A DNA stretch of 64,000 nucleotides, taken from positions 1 to 64,000 of the forward strand of contig JADGKB010000037.1 in assembly GCA_027604185.1 (NCBI GenBank), given 5' to 3'. Of this stretch, positions 54,963-64,000 are shown piece after piece (position 1 is the stretch's first letter; the number at the start of each line of letters is the position of its first letter). The notes beneath the pieces are model-generated. The model saw only the letters and a list, made by a program, of their open reading frames with translations, had not been told where the DNA came from and searched no databases. A program made the translations under genes and the position numbers. This DNA is from Boothiomyces macroporosus (lineage: Eukaryota > Chytridiomycota > Chytridiomycetes > Rhizophydiales > Terramycetaceae).

Positions 54963-56157
54963 ATGTCTCTGAAATACCAGTCGCACACAGTTGGATTCCC
55001 CGTATTCACAGTAACAAACGCTGGCAACAATTCAGAATTCTTAGTCGGAGGCGGTGGAGGAGGAACCAAAGGTTTACTTTACTAATATAGCTGGAATTAG
55101 AAATACTGTAGTACGTATTGATTAATAGATTTTATTTAAAGTTAATTCGAAACTGGAATTGGAAATCGTGTCGGAACATGTTTTCGACAAGACTGATGAT
55201 GGATGTATGACTGTAGCTGCACATCCTACCAAGCGAGCGTTTATTGCTGGAGTAAACAAATCTGCTGAAGAAATCAAAAAAGGAAATAATATCAATGCTA
55301 GATTCTTTTTATTACAAAATAACAGGTTTGTATTGCTAATTCAGTATGGTTCTTTATCCAGACAAATCGGTTGCTACTCTATCTTCCACTGATCCTTATC
55401 ATTTCCAAAAATGCTCCAGATTTACTAGAGATGGAAAGATTTTCATTTCAGGAACTTCAGAAGGTTACTTGACAATGTGGAACTGGCCAGATATGACACC
55501 ATATTTGTCACCAATGAATTTTGATAACGAAATCACGGATATACATGTGGATTCCAATAATGCCAATATCGCCGTTGTTACTAGCGATAAACTACGTGTT
55601 TTAGACTTGCAAAAAGGCAAGATTAGATGGGCTTACAGTGAAACCAAATTCAACAATATCCAATGTGAAATCAGATGTGCAAGGTACAATGTACTAACAA
55701 GATTTGGAAACGAGAATGAATTATACTTGGTATTAAATTCAAAATCAAAAAAGGACGGTTTTATTCTAAAGTTTGATACCAGCACTTGGCAGCTAAAGAA
55801 ATCAAAAAGAGTATGTTCAAAACCAATTACTGCTTTCAATATTAGTGATAATGGCAAACTTTTATGTTTTGGATCTGCAGATATGTCTATCAATGTTATT
55901 GACAGCGAAAGATTCTCTGTAACTTTATACTAACATAGAAAATATTAAAAGTACCCGATGTTCATTCTTTTGCAGTGACAGCGGTGTCTTTTAACCCACA
56001 GGCTAATATCGTATTGAGTGGTAGTGCAGATGGCACTATTGCTGTCGTTGCCATTGAAGATATACCACAAGGCTACAGTATCGGATACTACATCCTAGGG
56101 CTGTTGCTATTATTGCTGTTTTTGGTGTCGCTTATACCAGATGTTGAAGAATTATAA
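54963..56157 (+). CDS. SEC12: Sec12-like Sar1 guanine-nucleotide exchange factor, four introns
   Basis: Exons are 54963-55071, 55091-55110, 55129-55325, 55345-55918 and 55939-56157, giving 372 residues. Introns are 19, 18, 19 and 20 nt. The second exon is only 20 nt. A WD40 propeller begins with the GGGGGGTKAGIRN signature typical of Sec12/PREB. Later blades read FTRDGKIFISGTSEGYL and VSFNPQANIVLSGSADGTI. A C-terminal membrane helix (YYILGLLLLLLFLVSLI) anchors it in the ER, where it activates Sar1 for COPII budding. The 18-nt intron could instead be 21 nt with an upstream GTAG donor. Confidence 0.88.
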
Positions 56158-56167
56158 ATAAGCAAAT

Positions 56168-57361
56168 TTATTTCAATTGATCAATTTCTCTACGCAACAG
56201 TTCAGTAAAAGTAATTTCGCCATCAAGTGTACTCTTTAGTTGCATATTAATGCTTCGTAATTGAAGCAATTTTTCATTTAATTCGTCGAAATCAAGTAGC
56301 GATATTTCCATCTCTAATTCTTTCTGGGTAAGTGTAATTTCTTGGCTGTAAGCTTCAATGTCTTGGTGTAAAGACTCTTGGTAAATTGACACGCGATCTT
56401 CCAGTATAGATTCTTGGTAAATAGATAAACGTTCTTCTAGGTTACTAATCATTGATAATCTGTGATCCTCCATCATTGACAGTCTTCCGATTGGATCTTT
56501 TTCATGCATGGATATTCTTTTGACAGGCTCGTCTGGCACAACAGACATTCTTTGCAGAACTGCCAATTCATTGATTTCCTGCGCTACTGCAAGTTTTTCT
56601 TTCTTTAATTCTTGGATATCTAACAGTAATTGGTTATATCTGATCCATCTGGATTCATTCTTTGACTGTGGAAATCGCATTGCTTTTTTGAAAGATTCAA
56701 TCTTCAAGAGTGCAAGATTGTACAAGCAAACAACGGGAATGGAAACAAAACTCAAGCCCTGCAGTGTAGTGCTCCAGGTCATTGTAATGTACTTTTGCAA
56801 GGTAGCGTATTGTAATAGACTTAATTCCTTGATTGTCTCTTTGATTTCCACGTTGATATCCGCACTCTTCTTGCGCATCTTTTCTCCCTTTATCGACAAT
56901 ATCGTTTGCTTCTTTCTTCCTCTGATCTTTCGCAGCAACAGCAAGAGCGCTCTTTGCAGGAACCCAACAAAAGTCGGTACTTTGTAGTTGTACAATATCC
57001 CCATAAATTTGAGTGAAGTATAAATGATTCCAAACGACAAAACATGAATCCCCAAATACAATTCTCCGACCGATTTCAAAGTCTTTTCTGTCAGAACCAA
57101 ATCAAACACCATTACTATGAGCGAGTACGGATTTGTCTCCCATAGTAAGTGCCAGTACATGGCAATATTGGCATAAAAAATCATATTGATGGTTTGTAAT
57201 TTAAAGTGTAAAAAGAATGATTGCAACATAAGTTCCCATAGTGTGAGAGCAATCAGATAGAATGACAGCATCACAAATGACTTTTTGGATATATCAATTG
57301 TCAGTAATATTGAGTGTAGGGCGAATAGAATCCATGGTATTCTATAGAGATATTCCAACAT
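56168..57361 (-). CDS. orphan membrane protein with C-terminal coiled coil
   Basis: 397 residues, single exon. Four to five membrane helices (~1-130, plus one near 205-225) are followed by a long charged coiled coil with a short internal repeat (RLSMxEDHRLSM, ERLSIYQESILEDRVSIYQE). No family recognised. It converges on Sec12 with 10 nt between stops. Confidence 0.68.
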   Translation of the reverse strand: MLEYLYRIPWILFALHSILLTIDISKKSFVMLSFYLIALTLWELMLQSFFLHFKLQTINMIFYANIAMYWHLLWETNPYSLIVMVFDLVLTEKTLKSVGELYLGIHVLSFGIIYTSLKFMGILYNYKVPTFVGFLQRALLLLLRKIRGRKKQTILSIKGEKMRKKSADINVEIKETIKELSLLQYATLQKYITMTWSTTLQGLSFVSIPVVCLYNLALLKIESFKKAMRFPQSKNESRWIRYNQLLLDIQELKKEKLAVAQEINELAVLQRMSVVPDEPVKRISMHEKDPIGRLSMMEDHRLSMISNLEERLSIYQESILEDRVSIYQESLHQDIEAYSQEITLTQKELEMEISLLDFDELNEKLLQLRSINMQLKSTLDGEITFTELLRREIDQLK

Positions 57362-57383
57362 TGGTGAAAAATATTTTCAGCAC

Positions 57384-57643
57384 ATGACTTCAACAGGTTT
57401 CAATTTAATGGCCGAAAAAGGTAATTGAAGCTTCATTAGTCAGCAAACAGAGATTTGGAGGGTTCATCTCGCATTGTATTAGAAGGATATCAAGTATCAT
57501 TATTTATAGGTTCATGCCAAATGATTTCCACAGCATCTAAAAGTCGTGGGCTCATCCGTGCTACCTTCTTTTCAACCAAAGAGCACAAAACATGTGCCAA
57601 GTCGATTATGTTTGAAACTCTAATTGATTGGTACACTGACTAA
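57384..57643 (+). CDS. possible small gene
   Basis: Exons 57384-57420 and 57444-57643 would give 78 residues ending TLIDWYTD. The intron needed is 23 nt (GTAATTGAAG start, GTCAG end) and lacks a good branch site, so the model is weak. The 3' exon frame is open and not low-complexity. It may be a real small gene or a chance frame. Confidence 0.3.
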
Positions 57644-57838
57644 ACAGTTCAAACTGGTAAAGGGGATTGTTTGGCTGAATACGAAAAGTAACACAGACAT
57701 ACTGATCACGAACTGATGGTCAAGAAATGTCCGCCTTTTAGATGCGATCCAAATTCTAGAGTCTCTTTAAATTTCTACTATTTTTGACTGATATGATCTT
57801 ATTTATCTTGAAAGTTTTTTTAACTTGAAAAAATAAAA

Positions 57839-58954
57839 ATGCTACGGATATTCAAACGACTCAATAGTTCGATTCCAAACTTGGCGTATTTCCCATTTCC
57901 CAATCCAACTGAAATTCAACGATTAGCTATACCAAAGTTACTAGAGAAAAAGAATTTGATAATTACTGCTGAAACTGGGTCTGGAAAGACACTCACATAT
58001 TTATTACCAATGCTTCAAAATTTGAAAGAGCCAGAGGAAGTATTCTCTCCACAGATACTTGTTATAGTTCCAAACAACCACTTGCAGATGCAAACCAATC
58101 AAGTATTGCTTGAATTACAGAAATATAAAGCATTCAATTTCTCTACAGTACCGCCGCCATTACTTCCTAAATCCCAAATCAAAACCCCTCAAGTGGGTGT
58201 TACTACTCCAGATTTGCTCAAACACTACAAGAAACCCAAGGATATGCAAGAATTGCTGACAAACACTCGTGCAATAGTGCTAGATGAGGTTGATTTTCAA
58301 TTGACTCAAAAAAGCAACTTTAAAATGTTGAAGAGCATCATCGAAAATCTAAAAGCAATCAAGAAATTCAGTGAAACTCAGTTCTGCTTTGTCGCTGCAA
58401 CATTACTACCAGGTATTGGTAAATCACCGCGTAACCTGATACAAAAACTCTTTAAAGATATCGAAACTGTTGAAACTGCTCAGTTCCATTCCTTGAACCC
58501 ACACCTGACTCAAAAAGTTGTAAAAACGGAAAACAAGTTGCAAACCATTACTGAAGTATGCCCAAAACAAGATACAATCATATTTTGCAAGAACCCAGAG
58601 ATTGCTCAACAAGTGTTCAAGCAACTAGAACCACACATGCAGGTAGTTTGTATTCACGGTGATTTGGAACGAACTGAAAGGACAAAACTAATCTTGAAAC
58701 ATTCAAAAGACTCTACAAATATTGTTACCACCGATCTTGTAGCTAGAGGCGTTGATTTTAAAAAAGAAGTGGTAATTCACTACGATTTTCCAAAAGAGGC
58801 ATCAGTATACTTGCATCGTGTGGGAAGAGTTTGTAGAGGTGATAGTAAAGTAGGCACCTCTATATCAATCGTTGAAGATGACGAATTGGTTCATCAGATA
58901 TTAGAACGAGGAACTGAAAAACTCACTTTATTGATGAATAAAAAACGAAGTTGA
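57839..58954 (+). CDS. DEAD-box RNA helicase with DEVD motif, probably mitochondrial
   Basis: 371 residues, single exon. The N-terminus MLRIFKRLNSSIPN is basic/hydroxylated and could target mitochondria. Motifs are Q-like NPTEIQRLAIP, I AETGSGKT (44-51), II DEVD (149-152) instead of DEAD, III AAT instead of SAT, IV IIFCKN, V TTDLVARGVD and VI HRVGRVCRG. It is short for the family, with almost no extensions. DDX28/Mrh4-type mitochondrial ribosome helicases are the nearest idea. Its TGA stop is 2 nt from the next gene's stop. Confidence 0.87.
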   Translation: MLRIFKRLNSSIPNLAYFPFPNPTEIQRLAIPKLLEKKNLIITAETGSGKTLTYLLPMLQNLKEPEEVFSPQILVIVPNNHLQMQTNQVLLELQKYKAFNFSTVPPPLLPKSQIKTPQVGVTTPDLLKHYKKPKDMQELLTNTRAIVLDEVDFQLTQKSNFKMLKSIIENLKAIKKFSETQFCFVAATLLPGIGKSPRNLIQKLFKDIETVETAQFHSLNPHLTQKVVKTENKLQTITEVCPKQDTIIFCKNPEIAQQVFKQLEPHMQVVCIHGDLERTERTKLILKHSKDSTNIVTTDLVARGVDFKKEVVIHYDFPKEASVYLHRVGRVCRGDSKVGTSISIVEDDELVHQILERGTEKLTLLMNKKRS

Positions 58955-58956
58955 TT

Positions 58957-60223
58957 TTACAGGCTGGTATAAGCTCGGTGAGATAATCTTACTAGTGAAG
59001 CTGCAGTGAACGGATGATCATCATGTATTTTCCCAATCAAGTTGATATTTAACAGTACTTTGGAAACAATTTTCCAATCTTTCTTTTCAAAATGATGAGC
59101 GTAGCTTTGTAAAATTAGATTCACTATTTCTGGAGGAAATTGATCCATCATAATCAAACTGCGGGAGAGTAGGATCAAGTCCTTCACAATTTCTGTTCTT
59201 TTTCTTTGGTTTTTGAGGTTATCTTCGCTCTTTCTAGTAATGTTTTGCAAAATGTGCGATTCGATTGCTTCTAGATCGTCGTACGTGTATTCTGGATTGC
59301 GTATTTGTCCTATATGAATTGTTGCGTTGGATGTGAGTGCACTTGCCAGAGCAGCTGCCCCTTTTTGGCCAATATTGTTATCGCACAACACCAATTCTGA
59401 AAGTGTAGTATTCTGTTGGATAGCGTTAGCTAGTTCCAAGGCTCCATCATCACCAATAATATTTTCCTCCAGTACGATCGTTCTTAAGCTCTTATTTACA
59501 AGTAGACTCTGGGCTAGATACCCAGCACCTTCATCTTTGATATTATTGCCTTTGTTAGTAATAGTTACTATGTAGGTCTATTTGGAGCAAGCAGCTACTT
59601 TGCTTTATTGCCTCTGCAAAATGTCGGATGCCTTCACAGCAAATGCTATTCAAAGACAGATCCAGTGCTCTTAAATGGTTACTTTTTGACACAAATTTAG
59701 AAATATGGATCATTCCTGCAATAGTAATTCCAGTGGCATCTAATCCTAGGGTTTCAATGGCTTTATCCTGCAAAGCGTTCACCAATAAAAGCACTCCATC
59801 ATCCGCAATATCATTCCTCGATAATACAAGCATCCTGAGACTGCAATTCGCCTTCAGCCCTTTCGCAAGGTAGACCATTCCGACGGTCGTTATTTGGTTG
59901 TTGACTAAATCCAAATCCTCCAGCGTTTCAGTTTCATGAATATACTCTGACAAGTAAAGGAGACCATTGTCCTTGATATCGTTGAATGACAGGTCTAAAG
60001 CCTTCAAATTTGACTTTTTCAATAGTGATTTTGTGAGAATGCGGGTGTCTTCTGAATCGATCGGCCTGAGAGTGTTTACCAGTTCATGGCGGTCATTTCG
60101 TTGAAGATTATTGACATAGAGTTCGGTTACGTCAGAAATATAAATATCCAGCGTTTTCATCATGTGATCATTTTCTCTTGCGCTCTCGTATATTGTATCC
60201 AAGAGCTTATTTATTGTTGTCAT
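58957..60223 (-). CDS. leucine-rich-repeat (RNI-type) protein, one 19-nt intron
   Basis: Exons 60223-59569 and 59549-58957 give 415 residues. At least seven RNI/NLR-type LRRs are visible (LKALDLSFNDIKDNGLLYLS, LRALDLSLNSICCEGIRHFA, LSELVLCDNNIGQKGAAALA). The 19-nt intron 59550-59568 splits an LRR in the asparagine ladder (HSNNIKDEGAG after joining). The C-terminal ~120 residues are helical without repeats. There is no NACHT or RanGAP-specific motif; it is probably an intracellular protein-binding scaffold. Confidence 0.85.
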
Positions 60224-60826
60224 GGACTTTTTTCTGGTGAAAAAAATACCAAGCAAATTGCGGTTAAAACTCCCTCATACAAACTGAAACTGTAGATAGC
60301 GGTTCGGATTGATATTCTTTAGCGCTTTGAGATCTGTTAGCTGGCTGATTTCTTATAGATTTATCCCTGGGAGTTTGACAAATTAGCTTGTTGGCAATAG
60401 TAAGACAATTACTGTATAAGTGTAGCCCGGTAGATGTTGAGAAGATTAGCCTTTCAGCAACTCAAGTTATAGAGTATATGCGCTTAATACTTGCGCCAAC
60501 ATCATTAGCCAGTCCTACCAACAGATCCCTCCATTGTAACAAGATACAAAAGACTGAGCGCGAAATGTCGGATGTATCTCATAGTGCCGAAATCCTAAAA
60601 CAACCCATGATCTGGCACTAATGGCTGTTGATGCTGAATGTCTGGATGAATATCTTCGAATATTTGAAGAGCAAGTATTTTATCATAGAAAAGGTAAAGG
60701 AAAATTCAAAGCTATAGTAGGCGGGTGGAGCTATAGGATCTGTTCCTGGGCTGTCTATGTTATTAGTAATTTTGCATCACCTGAACCCTTTGTCCACCTA
60801 AAAAATTCTTACTCTTTTTTGACAAT
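60224..60826. other. upstream region of KDM5, no supported gene
   Basis: 603 nt between divergent genes. Short open frames at 60388-60620 and 60621-60875 overlap the KDM5 start and could not be joined. Confidence 0.45.
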
Positions 60827-63800
60827 ATGCACCACCAGAAAGGAAAGGCACCACTGCTCGATTTACGGAGCGTGAGGACTTCATTCCAAGGAAAGTCGCC
60901 AAAGAGACTGTTTGACATCCCAGAAGCTCCTACGTTTCACCCCACGGCAAAGGAATTTATAGACCCTATGAAATACATTCAAAGTATAAAAGACATTGGA
61001 GAAAAGACAGGGATTGTCAAAATAGTACCTCCGGAAGGCTGGAATCCAACGTTTGCTATCGACACTGAAGTAAGTAGGCGATCTAACAAAGAACTTTTGG
61101 TTCAGGACCAGGATACAGCATTTGAATTCAATGGATGGAAGCAGTCGCAACTCGCTACACTACTACGAGAAGTTGCAGAAATTCCACTCCCAGAACGGAG
61201 AAGAGTTTACAGTGCCGTTTATCAACAAACAGCCTCTGGACCTGCTTCTGCTGAAAAAACAAGTAAGACGATTTAACAAAAAGATTGCATTGAGAGGTGG
61301 ATTTGATAAAGCAAGTGTTTATTAACATAGGTAAACGAGGAAAAGCAGTGGAGTGATGTGTCTAAAGAGCTGGGTTTCATAAGCAGCTCTGGCGTCACAA
61401 TGGCACTCAAAAACAACTACCAGAAATGGATAGTGCCCTACGAAGAGTTCTTGGAATTAAATTCGGAAAGTTTAACAGCGGAAGAAAATCAGGCTGCTGA
61501 GAGTAAAGTCACAGAGGAAAAAGAGCCAGAACAAGGTCGACCGCGCAGATCAACGAGGAAAGCAAGTAAGTACTTTTTAAAGAAGGCGAAGTGACTACTC
61601 CAAAGAAGGAAATGTCTATGAAAAGAATGAAGCAATCGCCGTCTAAAGTTGAAGTTGTAAAGAAAACAGAGTTCCCAAAAGGAAATGAGGTACAAATCGT
61701 CTTACAAAAGGTGTGTGTGAAATGCAGCAAAACAAAAACAAGTGGCACCATTATTATCTGTGACGAGTGCGAGTCTGCGTACCATCTGACCTGTCTGACA
61801 CAACCACTATTGGAAGTACCAGAAACTACTTGGCTATGTAAAAAATGTATTGTAGAGCATGGAAATGATTATGGATTTGTAGATAAACCGGAATTGCGAA
61901 GCCTTGCAGAGTTTCAAAAATATTCCGACAATTTTAAAGATCGATGGTTTAAACAGAAATACGAAATTCCAGGTCACAGAGTGTCAGAAGAACTGTGTGA
62001 AAAGGAGTTTTGGAGACTGATCAGCTCTCCTTATGAAGAAGTAAGTGTGGAATATGGGGCGGATATTCATTCTTCGGAACTTGGAAGCGGATTTCCAAAC
62101 ATTGAAAGACATCCTCTTGATAAATACTCAAAATGTGCTTGGAATTTGAATAATCTTGCTATTCTTCCTGGATCTCTCTTTGGAAATATTCCAAATGATA
62201 TCTCTGGAATGATGATACCCTGGGTATATGTTGGAATGGTATTTTCCGCATTTTGTTGGCACTTTGAAGATCATTACACTTATTCCATCAACTATAACCA
62301 CAGTAATTTAGCCTAACCCTAGTTGGTGAAACGAAAACTTGGTATGGAATCCCAGCTTCCAGCGCTGACAAATTTGAGGAAACCATGAAGGCAAAAGTTC
62401 CAGAATTGTTTGAAAGCAATCCAGATCTACTTTTTCATCTAACGACTTTACTCTCTCCTGAAGTATTAGTTGAAAACAAAGTTAAAGTATTTACAATCAA
62501 CCAGAGACCAGGCGATTTCGTTGTTACATTTCCTCGCGCATATCACGCCGGATTCAATCATGGGGTAAATATTCAATAATTCCAGTTTAATATATGCGAA
62601 GCAGTGAATTTTGCACCTCTGGACTGGCTTCCATTTGGAAGAGAGTGTGTGAAGCTGTACTCTCAATTTGGAAAGCAGCCAGTATTCTCACATGAAGAGC
62701 TTGTGTTGACCACTGCCCAGTCTAAATTAGACGACAAGATTGCCCTATCGTAATTGACAATTAAATTAGTATTTTACCGGAATTAGAAGTAATGATCAAA
62801 GAAGAAAAGGAAGTGAGGAACCATGTCCTGAATGAATTGAAGATTGAAAAAAAGTTAGTTCCTCCAATTGTTTTCGCCGAAGATAAAGATCAATGTCTCG
62901 AGTGCAAAGCGTTCTGTTTCCTGTCCGCTATTACATGTCCAAATCATCCTAATGTTGTACTTTGTTCCAAACATGCATTTGCAAAGGTGACAATTTCTAA
63001 TTGCAGGTCTGTTCCTGTCGTGAAACTGAGAGAATATTTCAAATACGATACACTGAAGAGATGTTGGAAAATATTTACAAAGATGTTAGTCATCACTCTG
63101 AAATTCCTCGGCAATGGAAGCAAAAAGTAATTGATCTGTATGACGAAAATCCCCGTCCACCTTTAAAAGATTTACTCAAATTGGCAAAAGAAGGAGAGAA
63201 GATCACTTCTTCGTTTGAAGCTGTCCATGATTTTAATGTTTTTGTAAAAGCATGTCAGAAATTATGCGATGATGCTTCCAAGATACTGCAAAGATCAAAG
63301 AGAAACTCGAAATTTGCAGATTCTGTTCATACGATGGAAGATTTGGAGATTATGATTGACAAGTTCAACACATTACCTTTTGATGCACCCGAATCAAAGT
63401 CAGTGGAACAGTTACTTGGTCAGGCAAAGAAAGTAGAAGAAGAGGCTCTCGAATTACTCGCAAAGGATGTAAAGAACGCCAAAGAATTGAAAGAATTTTA
63501 TGAAGCTGGCTTACTGTTGAATATTGATATTCCAGCACTTAAGCAGATAGATATCGAAAACCGAAAGCAAGATTGGCTAAGAAACTATGCAAATTTGACA
63601 GATTTGCAACATGTGGAACTGGAAGATGTACAAAGAGTCTTGAGTGTCGCAAAAGAACTGAATATACAACATACAATTGTTCAGGATATGGAGAAATTAG
63701 TCGATGAAGGAGAGGCTTGGTTGGCAGAAGCAAACAAACTTTTAAAGTCTTCCTCTGCCTCGATTCAGCAGATCAATGATATGATTGAAAAATCAACTTT

Positions 63801-64000
63801 ATGCCCAGCAGTCACCAAGATTGTTCAAAAATTGACTTTTCAAATTACACAGGCGGATAAAATCATTGAACACGCGAAAACTTTTGCTCAAAGACCAAAG
63901 ATTTTCACTCTTAGTCAATTGGCAGAGCTCGAGGCGGACGACTTGGACGAAATTGACGACTTGATTGAACAAGCTCAAGTTATCAATACTGTTATTCCTG
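60827..64000 (+). CDS. KDM5/JARID1 (Lid2-like) histone H3K4 demethylase, eight ultrashort introns, partial
   Basis: Exons are 60827-61069, 61092-61262, 61284-61310, 61331-61565, 61586-62302, 62323-62564, 62586-62749, 62770-62986 and 63007 to the window edge. Introns are 22, 21, 20, 20, 20, 21, 20 and 20 nt. Domains in order are JmjN (FDIPEAPTFHPTAKEFIDPM), ARID (~84-190), PHD (~267-318, CVKCSKTKTSGTIIICDECE), JmjC (iron ligands in CWHFEDH and FNHGFN; cofactor Lys in GETKTWYG), a C5HC2 zinc finger (CLECKAFCFLSAITCPNH) and the helical PLU-1 region. By family it demethylates H3K4me3. The intron 61311-61330 is GC-AG. The exon at 61284 is 27 nt. The gene runs off the right edge. Confidence 0.95.

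Noticed and set aside
60388..60875. two short plus-strand open frames upstream of KDM5
   Set aside because: They overlap the KDM5 start, use poor or late ATGs and cannot be joined by a convincing ultrashort intron.
1..64000. CRISPR arrays, bacterial operons or a prophage
   Set aside because: The region is nuclear eukaryotic: spliced genes, eukaryotic families and no direct-repeat/spacer arrays were seen.

Overview
This is a compact, AT-rich eukaryotic nuclear region, most likely from a fungus. The evidence for a fungus is a CBM1 cellulose-binding module, the gene repertoire (KDM5/Lid2, CAF-1, Sec12, La, eIF4E2-class, PAP2) and short intergenic spaces. I favour an early-diverging (chytrid-like) lineage, but this is inference. 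The code looks standard: TAA, TAG and TGA all end intact genes.

The outstanding property is the introns. About 62 introns can be placed by reading frame and protein-family continuity. 61 of them are 18-22 nt (22 of 19 nt, 25 of 20 nt, 10 of 21 nt, 3 of 22 nt, 1 of 18 nt) and the exception is 27 nt. No conventional 50-100 nt intron is needed anywhere. They have a GTA(A/T) donor (a few GTT, one GTG, one GC) and a CTAAC/TTAAT-like branch site a few bases before the AG. Joining exons across them restores known protein families without a break, for example KDM5 (8 introns), a 1845-residue FHA protein (8), an inositol 5-phosphatase (7), CAF-1 (3), Sec12 (4) and eIF4E2 (4).

Layout. 1-7 kb: an orphan gene, small orphans, a 7-TM surface protein with a probable frameshift, and a beta-rich protein with a helical insert. 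7-10.4 kb: a cluster of small cysteine-rich proteins and a membrane glycoprotein. 10.8-20 kb: 3-ketoacyl-CoA reductase, an anillin-like PH protein, two LITAF-domain proteins and a four-PAS coiled-coil protein. 20-25 kb: a CBM1 protein, a TMEM205-like protein, phosphoserine aminotransferase and CAF-1 large subunit. 25.6-29.4 kb: a tyrosine-recombinase-fold protein that seems to have lost its catalytic residues. 29.5-36.4 kb: a small gene, a cupredoxin-like GPI protein, the second 7-TM protein, La, and head-to-head RING membrane proteins. 36.5-39.6 kb: WD40/inositol 5-phosphatase. 39.7-45.9 kb: a tandem array of six two-TM paralogues resembling Golgin A7/ERF4, interrupted by a divergent orphan pair. 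46-64 kb: eIF4E2, an SH3 membrane protein, the FHA protein, PAP2 phosphatase, Sec12, an orphan membrane protein, a mitochondrial-type DEAD-box helicase, an LRR protein, and KDM5 running off the right edge.

Genes are packed tightly, with convergent neighbours often 2-70 nt apart. The genes do not form one pathway. They are a normal mix of chromatin, lipid, secretion and RNA genes plus lineage-specific surface or membrane families.
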